Positions 26,087 through 33,154 of a DNA stretch of 38,540 nucleotides are shown here, one piece after another. Both the position numbers and the translations under genes were made by a program. The notes beneath the pieces were generated by a model that saw only the letters and a program-made list of their open reading frames with translations, had not been told where the DNA came from and did not search any database. Position 1 is the stretch's first letter. The number at the start of each line of letters is the position of its first letter. Source of the DNA: Isosphaeraceae bacterium (GTDB lineage Bacteria; Planctomycetota; Planctomycetia; Isosphaerales; Isosphaeraceae); assembly GCA_021324445.1 (NCBI GenBank), contig JAJPJC010000052.1:1-38540 (forward strand). The letters run 5' to 3'.

Positions 26087-28038
26087 TCCCAGGCTTCGTA
26101 GAGCTGCACGAGCCGCTCGCCGGCCTCGGCCAGGCGGTACCGGCTCGGCACCGGGATTCTCGCTTCGCGCGCCTTCAGACCCTCATAGCCGGCCAGGAGC
26201 ATGGGCTCGGCCTCGGTGTATTTCTTCTGGGCGAGCAGGCTGGCACCGAGCCAGACTTGGGTGTCGGATCGCAACCACGCGTCGGGCCGTTTCGCCTCCA
26301 GGATCGCCAGGCCCTCGCGGAGCGTCGCCTCGGACTGGGACCATCGCCCCTGCTTCAGCAAGCTCTGGCCCAGTGCGGCGAGGGTGCGGCCGACCTCCGG
26401 ATGCTGGCCGCCGAGCTTCTTCTGCCGCGCGGCCAGGACGTCGCGGAGCATGGCCTCGGCCCCGGCGGAGTCGCCCCGCCCCTGGTAGGCGCACGCCAGA
26501 TCGTGGCGCGTGGTGAGAGTGCTGGGGTGGTCGACGCCCAGCCTGGCCGTGCGGCCCGCCAGCGTCCGCTGGAACACGGTGATCGCCCGGTCGACCTGGC
26601 CCGCGGCCTGGTAGGCCGAGGCGAGGTTGTTCTGGGTCGAAAAGGTACTGGGATGGTCGGCGCCGAGCTTGGCCGTGCGGCCCGCCAGCGTCTCTTGAAG
26701 GAGTGCGATCGCCCGGTCGATCTGGCCGACAGCCTGGTAAGCCGGGGCGAGGTTGTTCTGGGTCAGGAGCGTGTACGGATGGTCGACGCCGAGCCTGGCC
26801 TTCTGGGCTGCCAGCGTCCGCTCGAACAGCGGGATGGCCTGGTCCCACCGGCCGGCCTCCCGGTAGGCCATGGCGAGGTCGTTCTGGGTGGTGAGGGTAT
26901 CGGGGTGGTTGGCGCCGAGCCTGGCGGTGCGCGCGGCGAGGGTCTGTTCGAACAGGGGGATGGCCCTGTCCAACCGGCCGGCGGCCTGGTAAGCCAGGGC
27001 GAGCATGTTCTGGGTGGTGAGGGTGTCGGGGTGGTCGGGTCCGAGCCGGACTGTCCTGAGTTCGAAGGCGCGCTGGAGCTGTCGCATCGCCAGCGTGGGC
27101 TGGCCCAGAAAGCTGTAGCTGCTGCCCAGGGTGTGTCGGATGGCGGCCTCGGCGCCAGGCTGGTCAGAGAAGGCGGCGGCGATCTTCGGCTCGGCGGCGT
27201 CCACCGCCTGGCGGAGGGTCACGTCCTTGCCCAGTCCGCCTTCCTGGCCCTCGGGCCGCGCGGCGGCCAGGAGCTGGTCCTGGAAGAAACTCAGCACCGC
27301 CTCGGCCTGCGCCGCGGAGTGCCTGGCCTTCTGGCTCTCGGCCGTTGCCTTGGCCTTGGCATCGAGGGCCGCCCGGGCCTCGAACGTGGCCCGGACCTCG
27401 GCCCGTCTGGCCGCAATTGCCTGCCAGGTGCTCACCGCCGCCCCCACGACCAGCAGCGCCGCGAACCCCGCGGCGGTCACCAGCGCGGCGCGGTGCTTGC
27501 GGGCCAATTTTCGGAGCCGGTACGCGGCCGAAGGTGGACAGGCCTCGACCGGGTCGCCATCGAGGAAGTGTCGGACGTCGCGGGCGAAGCTGCTGGCCGT
27601 CTCGTAACGCCGGGTGCGGTCTTTCTCCAGCGCCCTCATCACGATCCAGTCCAGCTCGCCCCGCATCAGCTTTGTCAGCCGCGCCGGCTCCGTGCTCCGC
27701 TGACCCGAGAGGATCTCCAGGCGCTCGCCGGAGGCGAACAGCCGGGTCGAGGGCCTGGGGGGCTCCCTCTCCTTGATCCACTCGAGGATCTCGGCATAGC
27801 TGGCGCCCTGGAGCCGCTCCCGCTCCAGGGGCGTGCTGCCGGTGAGCAGCTCGTAGAGCACGACGCCCAGGGCGTAGATGTCGCTCCGGGTGTCGACACC
27901 CAGGGCGCTGAACGCGGCCTGCTCCGGGCTCATGTATTCCAGCGTACCGACGATCACCCCGTACTGGGTCATCATCGTCTGCTCGGTGATCCGCTGGTCG
28001 GTTGCCTTGGCGACGCCGAAGTCGATCACCTTGGGCAC
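25825..28038 (-). CDS. C-terminal fragment of the TPR kinase
   Basis: From a GTG at 28038 this gives 737 residues, but this start is inside the kinase domain (VPKVIDFGVAKA) and lacks the HRD loop. Contents: activation segment with GTLEYMSPEQA, DIYALGVVLYELLTGSTPLE, the end of the C-lobe (ALEKDRTRRYETASSFARDV), one membrane helix (AALVTAAGFAALLVVGAAVS), a coiled coil, and about ten TPR units of 42 residues, kinesin-light-chain type (TLTTQNNLALAYQAAGR, then a helix, then ARLGxDHP). The recognisable end is near REWRQKM; the last 60 or so residues (RFFWSAFASRAASLARSL...) are the antisense of the thioredoxin gene, so the original stop is missing. TPRs usually bind protein partners. Confidence 0.6.
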   Translation of the reverse strand: MPKVIDFGVAKATDQRITEQTMMTQYGVIVGTLEYMSPEQAAFSALGVDTRSDIYALGVVLYELLTGSTPLERERLQGASYAEILEWIKEREPPRPSTRLFASGERLEILSGQRSTEPARLTKLMRGELDWIVMRALEKDRTRRYETASSFARDVRHFLDGDPVEACPPSAAYRLRKLARKHRAALVTAAGFAALLVVGAAVSTWQAIAARRAEVRATFEARAALDAKAKATAESQKARHSAAQAEAVLSFFQDQLLAAARPEGQEGGLGKDVTLRQAVDAAEPKIAAAFSDQPGAEAAIRHTLGSSYSFLGQPTLAMRQLQRAFELRTVRLGPDHPDTLTTQNMLALAYQAAGRLDRAIPLFEQTLAARTARLGANHPDTLTTQNDLAMAYREAGRWDQAIPLFERTLAAQKARLGVDHPYTLLTQNNLAPAYQAVGQIDRAIALLQETLAGRTAKLGADHPSTFSTQNNLASAYQAAGQVDRAITVFQRTLAGRTARLGVDHPSTLTTRHDLACAYQGRGDSAGAEAMLRDVLAARQKKLGGQHPEVGRTLAALGQSLLKQGRWSQSEATLREGLAILEAKRPDAWLRSDTQVWLGASLLAQKKYTEAEPMLLAGYEGLKAREARIPVPSRYRLAEAGERLVQLYEAWDQQEKAREWRQKMTPAAQAKTKPRDGPIRFFWSAFASRAASLARSLPASRASSSLRSVVLIARLKPTCTDWTSPFLSISTSRGMASA
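26519..27060 (-). repeat. TPR-encoding 126-bp tandem repeats
   Basis: About four units with a 126-base (42-codon) period and clear similarity at the DNA level, recognisable by the recurring GCCTGGTA[AG]GCC and GAGGTTGTTCTGGGT segments. The units encode the TPR region of the kinase. Such DNA can recombine, changing the number of units. Confidence 0.75.
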
Positions 28039-28176
28039 GGCCTGGCCGTCGTAGAGCGTGACCAGGATGTTCGACGGCTTGATGTCCCGGTGGATAATCC
28101 CCTTCTGATGTGCATGCTGGATCGCCTGGCAGACCTCGATGAAGAGTTCGAGGCGCTCGCGGGGCGTGAGTCGGAC

Positions 28177-28830
28177 CTAATCGCAATACTCGGTGATCGG
28201 GATGCCATGGACCAGCTCCATGACGAAAAAGGGGCGGCCGCTGTCGGTCGTGCCGGCGTCGTAGACGCGGGCGATGCTGGGGTGGTCCATCATCGCCAGG
28301 GCCTGCTGCTCGGCCCGGAACCGGCCGATCACCTGCTCGGAATCCAGGCCCGGCTTGATGATCTTCAGGGCGACCCGCCTGCGGACGGGCTGCTCCTGCT
28401 CGGCCATGTAGACCACGCCCATGCCCCCCTCGCCGATCCTCCGGAGCAGCTTGTAGGGACCGATACCGGTGTCGGGACCCTCGGCAGTCGCCGCGGCACG
28501 CCCCGGGTCGCCCGTCCCGCTGGCGATCGTCGCATCGTCCGACAGTGAGGTGAGATCGGCCGTGACGTCGGCGCGCGGTGCCGCCACGGTGTAGTCGTGG
28601 CGTTCCACTTCGGTTCCCGTCAAGGGTGTCATGGCCCGCCGGAAGTCGGAGAGCGGCTCATTGAACAAAGTGTCGAACTGGTCGTGGGCCTTCAGCATCG
28701 CCTCGACCCGCTGCCGCAACTCGCCATCGGCCGAGCACTCGCGGTCCAGGATCGCGGCGCGGGCCGCGGGGTCGTGATGGTCCACGGCTGCCAGGAACGC
28801 GGTCTGCACGCGTTTCGGGTCGAGCGGCAT
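28177..28830 (-). CDS. N-terminal fragment of the TPR kinase (ends at the TAG)
   Basis: A protein of 217 residues from ATG 28830. The first 60 residues (FLAAVDHHDPAARAAILDRE, ELRQRVEAMLKAHD) are the short helical module placed before the kinase domain in this group. The N-lobe follows: glycine loop GEGGMG (133-138), VALKIIKPG with the ATP-anchoring Lys156, FRAEQQALAMMDHPSIARVY, and FFVMELVHGIPITEYCD, where it stops. Alone it can bind ATP at best, but it has no catalytic loop. The next element upstream is the IS66 copy, 130 bp away. Confidence 0.65.
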   Translation of the reverse strand: MPLDPKRVQTAFLAAVDHHDPAARAAILDRECSADGELRQRVEAMLKAHDQFDTLFNEPLSDFRRAMTPLTGTEVERHDYTVAAPRADVTADLTSLSDDATIASGTGDPGRAAATAEGPDTGIGPYKLLRRIGEGGMGVVYMAEQEQPVRRRVALKIIKPGLDSEQVIGRFRAEQQALAMMDHPSIARVYDAGTTDSGRPFFVMELVHGIPITEYCD

Positions 28831-28928
28831 GGGATATCCCTCGAGTCGGGTTCACCCTTCTCTGCGCCGTCCGTGGCCGGACCTGTCGAGAAGAGTCTGA
28901 GACAGGCAACCCTGGTCGCAGTGCGAGA

Positions 28929-28940
28929 TCGACCGGTCGA
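28929..28940. promoter_or_regulatory. 12-bp perfect palindrome upstream of the TPR kinase
   Basis: TCGACCGGTCGA lies 98 bases before the kinase ATG and 20 bases from the IS66 end. Its position would suit an operator, but short GC-rich palindromes are frequent in this DNA, so this is a weak call. Confidence 0.2.
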
Positions 28941-28960
28941 CGCGATCGGCACTGCCCGAT

Positions 28961-30632
28961 GTAACTGTTAAGCGGTTCCTCTCTTGGTGCTCGGGAATTT
29001 CGGGCGACCGGAGCCATCCGAAGGCCGAACTCTCTGTACAGAAGCTTCGTAATGGAGGGTATGGTTCCTCCACCGCCGATCCCCGCACCGCTCTGGAACA
29101 CGATCCCACCCGAGGCCCAAGCCACCCTCTTGGCCCTGGTCGCCTCCCTGGAGCAGCGGATCGCCGACGTGGAGGCGGAGCACGCGGACCTGCGCCGTCG
29201 GCTGGCTCAGGTCGAGCACCAACTGCAGAACATCCGTCAGCGCGGCCGACGGCCCGCCCACCGCCGCGACGATCCCAAAACCCCCCGCACCGACCGCCGG
29301 CGCCAGAACACCGCCAGCATCCCGGCTGCTTTCGGCCTGAGCCCCCACCCGGCACCGTCTTCATCGAACACGATGTCCACCCCAAGCAGTGTTCTCATTG
29401 CGGGGCCAGTGATCTCGAACCCACCGGCCAGTACGACGACCACGTCATGGCCGATCTTCCCGAGCCCAAGATCGAGTGGCATCGCTACCGCCGGTACGTC
29501 TACCGTTGCCGGTGCTGTCAGCGGACCTGCCAAGGCCGCGGCGACCTGGAACTGCCCGGCGCGCACAGCGGCCCGCGCGCCCGCTTGCTGACCTGCTACG
29601 GCCGGGCCCACCTCGGCATCTCCTTGGGCAAGACCCAGGATCTGCTCCACGACTTCTTCGGTCTGACGATCAGCCGGGCCGGCCTGCTCGGTCACCTGCG
29701 CTGGGGCGGCCAACTGTTCGCCCCAGTGGTCGACGAACTCCTGGATCTGCTGCGTCAATCCCCCGTGGTCCAGGGAGACGAGACCGGCTGGCGGATCAAC
29801 GGCCAGCCCGCCTGGGCCTGGTGCTTCCGCGATCCCCGCTTGGCGTTGTTCCTCATCGACCGCCACCGCAGCCGGGATGTCCTCATCCGGACCCTGGGGG
29901 CCTCGTTTGCCCGCACCCTGGTCAGCGATTTCTACGCGGTCTACAACGGCCTGGATGGCGCCAAGCAACGCTGCCTGGTCCACCTGCTCCGCGAGCGGGC
30001 CAAGCTCCGTGAGCAACTCCCCTGGCAATCGGTGCGGGCGTTCATTCAGCCGCTCATCGAGCTGTTTCAGGACGCGATCCAACTGGGCAAGGATCGGGAG
30101 AAGCTCGGCCCCAAAGCGTTCTTCCCAGCCTACCAGCGGCTGATCGTTCGTTTCGATGACGTGCTGCTGAAAACCCAGTCGAGTCATCCCGACTGTGTGC
30201 GGATTTGGAAGCGGCTGTACAAACCCTGCGACGAGTTGTTCACCTTCCTGGACGACCCGGCGGTACCGGCGGACAACAACGGCACGGAGCGGGACATCCG
30301 CAGCTTGGCGGCGGCCCGCAGCGACGGCGGCACGCACCGAGCGGACTGGAGTGCAGCAGCGTTCGCCCGGCTCAAGAGCATCATCGTCACTGGCATGAAG
30401 AACCAGGTGCGGTTCATCCAGTATGGGATCGAAGTGGTCCGCGCCAAGCTCCGCGGCGAGCGTCTCCCCCTTCCCTGAGCTCCGACACCGGACACCAGCT
30501 AGCCGCTCGGCACCAGCAGCCCGCCCTGGCCAGGGCACCCTGTCCGTCCCTCAGACCCACTCGCCCGCCCTTCCACCGCCAATCCAACGCGGCTACGATG
30601 ATCGTACGCGCAAGACACGACTTAACAGTTAC
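28961..30632 (+). mobile_element. IS66-family insertion sequence, 1672 bp
   Basis: It is bounded by perfect 12-bp terminal inverted repeats, GTAACTGTTAAG (28961-28972) and CTTAACAGTTAC (30621-30632); the GTAA start is usual for IS66 ends. It encodes one IS66-type transposase, frameshifted here, without tnpA/tnpB. IS66 elements normally duplicate 8 bp of target; the flanks TGCCCGAT and CCGACCGC do not match, which suggests a deletion or rearrangement next to the element. Its right end cuts a urea transporter gene, and the rest of that gene is not found on the left side. Confidence 0.88.
29052..30478 (+). pseudogene. IS66-family DDE transposase, frameshifted
   Basis: The first part, ATG 29052 to about 29320, encodes the N-terminal coiled coil (LVASLEQRIADVEAEHADLR) and the basic linker. 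The rest is read one frame back: VFIEHDVHPKQCSHCGASD (zinc-binding CxxC) starts near 29354 and continues to 30478 without stop. The intact C-terminal frame (343 residues from ATG 29447) carries CRCC, the DDE residues in GDETGW (29777), VSDFYAVY (29927) and NNGTERDIRS (Glu at 30287), and the IS66 C-terminal helix. A 1-nt deletion between 29280 and 29340 fits. I found no good slippery heptamer for programmed shifting, so the element is probably inactive unless helped in trans. Confidence 0.85.
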
Positions 30633-30811
30633 CCGACCGCGGCGCCGGCGGCCATGAGTGGCGAGGCGACGGCAATCCCCGCGAGGAAGAGTACTCCCGT
30701 GCCCGCATGCGCCTGGAACATCACCTGCCCGATCCCTCGAAAGGCGACCTTCCCGAGGGCCCAGAAGTTACCCACCCGCTCCGCTTGGTTCGCGGTGAAT
30801 GAGGTCGACAT
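30629..30811 (-). pseudogene. Urea transporter (UT family), 5' fragment cut by the IS66 element
   Basis: Sixty residues from ATG 30811: FRGIGQVMFQAHAGTGVLFL followed by AGIAVASPLMAAGAAVG. This is the N-terminal signature of bacterial urea transporters (RGIGQV-F-N-x-x-TG-LFL-GI-x-x-SP-x-MA-G). AGGG about 10 bases upstream supports the start. The terminal repeat of the IS supplies the stop: TAA at 30629-30631 is within its last bases. More than 80 percent of the gene is missing from the window. Uptake of urea as a nitrogen source would be the normal role; this copy cannot work. Confidence 0.72.
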
Positions 30812-31306
30812 ACCGATCACCCTGGGTGGCAACACGGGTGGCGTGCCAGGGGAATTGAATGACCACGCCAACTCCAAGTGGCACAACGGGTTCCTTCTGG
30901 CAGGCTGCCGTGGCGGATCTTGCTGCCCCGTAATGACTTACGGAGGCCGTTCCTCCTCCCTGTGACACGACCGCGACGCGAGTCGCAGATGATCGATTCG
31001 AGAATCGACGCTTAGAGCAGATCACGGCGTCAGGAATCACGACAGCTCAAGCCGGAAAAGCTGATCTACGAGGAAAACTCGGCCGATAAAGACCACATCT
31101 ATGTCTTCCACGACTCCTCGCGCAGACCGCGCTCACCATCCAGCAGATAACCAGCCTAATATCATCCAATCATGCATGTCAGTGAAATCTCAAGATCGAT
31201 GACTTGACTGCGAGCCCTCAGGGTCCAGTCAAGGCTCGGATCATTACCTTTCTTTCCCCGATTAACCAGGGGTCTTCCAGGGCGAGTATCATAAGGGGCT
31301 GTCAAA
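30812..31306. other. Divergent intergenic region, 495 bp
   Basis: It lies between the remnant of the urea transporter (minus strand) and the first porin (plus strand). A 6-bp-stem palindrome CCGTAATGACTTACGG (30928-30943) and a second one, CGATTCGAGAATCG (near 30997-31010), are the only structures I see. They could be operators for the former transporter or for the porins. The 31000-31290 part is lower in GC than its surroundings, as expected for a promoter zone. Confidence 0.5.
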
Positions 31307-33058
31307 GTGATGTCCAGCGCGTCATCGCGAGGACTGCGGGCAGCCCGGACGGTGTGGGTCCTCTCCCTGTGCGTGGCCTTCAACTTGCTCATATCCAATC
31401 GTGATTCGGCCGGAGCCGACGACTCCCGTTCGTCCCCACCAGCATCTCCTCTTTCGGCGACGATCCCTGCGAAGAAGGCCGATCCCCCTCAGGATATCGA
31501 GGACCGATTTCGCCGCCTGGAGGCAGTCGTCAGCAAGCAGGCGGAACAGATCCGGCAGCTTTCGGAGGAGAACCGCAAGCTCGCCGGCCAGATCCGCGGT
31601 CGATCCGCCGCTTCATCGGATCCTCGGGTCACGCCCGCGCAGACAGACGCCGCGTCGACGCCGCCTTTACCCAGTCCGGCCGCTCTGGGGGTCCCGGCCG
31701 ATGATTCCGCTGCCCCGCCAGCCGAACCTGCGTTCACCGTCCCGCTGGAATCGCAATCCGCCGTCCGGGGGCTCGACGATACCCCTTCGCCATATTCCAG
31801 CCTGCTGGATGCCGGTAACGACGCCATCCCCGAACTCGAGCCCTCGGAGCTGGCGCGACCATATCTCACCGGCTTCTACGATAAAGGGTTCGTGCTCGTC
31901 GCGCCCAACGACAAGCAACTGACCCCGTTCGCCCTCAAGCTGAACGTGACGACCCAACTGCGTTACACGGGCTTCTCCCGGTCGGTCGACACATGGACGG
32001 ACAGCTCCGGCTTGGTGCAACCTATCTTCAACCGGAGCTACTTCGCGCTGAACCGCCAATGGTTCAGCTTCAGCGGCTTCGCCTTCTCGCCTCGGCTCCA
32101 ATTCAACGCTACGGTCTTCACCACCTCGACCACGAATGTGACCGTGTTTCAGGGCTTCATCACCTACTCGTTCAGCCAGGCATTCGCCCTCAGCTCCGGC
32201 TACTTCAAGGTGCCGGGGACGCGCGAATGGATCGAGTCGGCCCGCTACACCCTGGGCGCCGAGCGGACCATGGCGAACACCTTCTTCCGGCCTTCGATCA
32301 GCCCCGGCGTCTGGGCCACCGGCGAGCCCCTGGAAGGCTTCTTCTACTATGCCGGGATATTCAACGACTTCAATTCCACCTCCAACGGCGCGAACCGGGT
32401 GAGCGACAACATGACCTACTCCGGGAATATCTGGTGGGAGCCCCTCGGAAAGTTCGGGCCGGGCTACACGGACGAGGAATATCACGACCGGCTCGCGATC
32501 CGCACGGGAAGCAGCCTGACCTACCAGCGGGCCCAACGCGAGCCGAACCTCCAACTCGGTCAAACGAACCCCGAAAACACGATCCTGCGCCTCTCCGACG
32601 GCACGCCCATCTTTCAACCGGGCGCACTGGCCCCGGGCGTCACGCTGCTGGAAGCCAACGTCGCCCTGTTCTCCTACGACCTGGCGTTCAAGTACCGGGG
32701 CTTCAGCCTGAGCACCGAATACTACGGGCGGTGGATCTACGGACTCAAGGCCACGGGCGGCGCGGTGCCAAAAGCTTACATGAATATATTCGACACGGGC
32801 GGGCTCGCCCAGCTCTCCTATGCGTTGATCCCGAAGAAGTTCGAGCTCTTCGCCCGGACCTCCGGTGTTTTCGGCCCGTTCGGGGACGGCAGCGAATATG
32901 GCGGAGGCGCGAACTGGTATGCTTTCTCCAACCGAAATGTTCGCGTCACATTCGAGGCCAAGCGAATCAACCACTCGTCCGCGAACAATCTTCTGTACGG
33001 CTACTTCGCGGGCGAGAGTGGAATGCTCTACCAATTGCAACTACTCACGGACTTTTAG
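31307..33058 (+). CDS. OprP/OprO-like outer-membrane porin
   Basis: A protein of 583 residues from GTG 31307 (or ATG 31310), with AAGGGG about 9 bases upstream. A signal peptide (VWVLSLCVAFNLLISN) is followed by a coiled coil (IEDRFRRLEAVVSKQAEQIR), a proline/serine-rich linker, and a barrel of alternating strands (FALKLNVTTQLRYTGF, RLQFNATVFTTSTTNVTVFQ). It ends in aromatic LLTDF, as outer-membrane barrels do. The coiled coil plus barrel layout resembles phosphate-selective porins of the Porin_O_P family. It is the first of three adjacent barrel genes; specificity cannot be read from sequence. No Pho box was found upstream. Confidence 0.85.
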   Translation: MMSSASSRGLRAARTVWVLSLCVAFNLLISNRDSAGADDSRSSPPASPLSATIPAKKADPPQDIEDRFRRLEAVVSKQAEQIRQLSEENRKLAGQIRGRSAASSDPRVTPAQTDAASTPPLPSPAALGVPADDSAAPPAEPAFTVPLESQSAVRGLDDTPSPYSSLLDAGNDAIPELEPSELARPYLTGFYDKGFVLVAPNDKQLTPFALKLNVTTQLRYTGFSRSVDTWTDSSGLVQPIFNRSYFALNRQWFSFSGFAFSPRLQFNATVFTTSTTNVTVFQGFITYSFSQAFALSSGYFKVPGTREWIESARYTLGAERTMANTFFRPSISPGVWATGEPLEGFFYYAGIFNDFNSTSNGANRVSDNMTYSGNIWWEPLGKFGPGYTDEEYHDRLAIRTGSSLTYQRAQREPNLQLGQTNPENTILRLSDGTPIFQPGALAPGVTLLEANVALFSYDLAFKYRGFSLSTEYYGRWIYGLKATGGAVPKAYMNIFDTGGLAQLSYALIPKKFELFARTSGVFGPFGDGSEYGGGANWYAFSNRNVRVTFEAKRINHSSANNLLYGYFAGESGMLYQLQLLTDF

Positions 33059-33154
33059 TGTTCGATCTGGACACCCGCCACGCGCGGCCGGGCTTCGACC
33101 GGGGCTCCAGCCTTTCACCCGGTCAGGCTCGGGGTGGCCGGCAGGAGGCTGGTC

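Larger units (their letters stand above)
25825..28830 (-). pseudogene. TPR-repeat Ser/Thr kinase interrupted by an in-frame TAG
   Basis: One continuous frame of 1001 codons from ATG 28830 is broken only at codon 218, where TAG (28177-28179) replaces a residue. Homologous kinases read ITEYCD-x-x-RLTPRERLELF, and this gene reads ITEYCD, stop, VRLTPRERLELF. The reading frame and the conserved sequence are unbroken on both sides, so a single C-to-T change of CAG (Gln) explains it. The ATP-binding lobe is before the stop; the catalytic HRD (Asp249) and DFG (Asp270) are after it, so neither fragment alone is a working kinase. It could be a recent nonsense mutation, a readthrough site or a sequencing error. 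Confidence 0.85.

Noticed and set aside
26519..27060. Possible CRISPR array
   Set aside because: The period is 126 bp, the units are coding (42 residues) and there are no unique spacers between identical repeats.
28177..28179. Reading the TAG as pyrrolysine or as a reassigned codon
   Set aside because: No PYLIS-like structure or pyl genes are seen here, and planctomycetes use the standard code; a CAG to TAG change is simpler.
25639..28548. A 969-codon open frame on the plus strand through the kinase region
   Set aside because: It is antisense to the kinase and TPR motifs and shows only their mirrored repeats; no family features.
29271..29290. Programmed -1 frameshift in the IS66 transposase at CCCAAAACCCCCC
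   Set aside because: The run is suggestive, but in the actual reading frame it does not form an X-XXY-YYZ heptamer, and IS66 transposases are not known to need a shift here.
31667..33040. A 457-codon minus-strand frame opposite porin 1
   Set aside because: Antisense of the barrel strands, with no recognisable domain.
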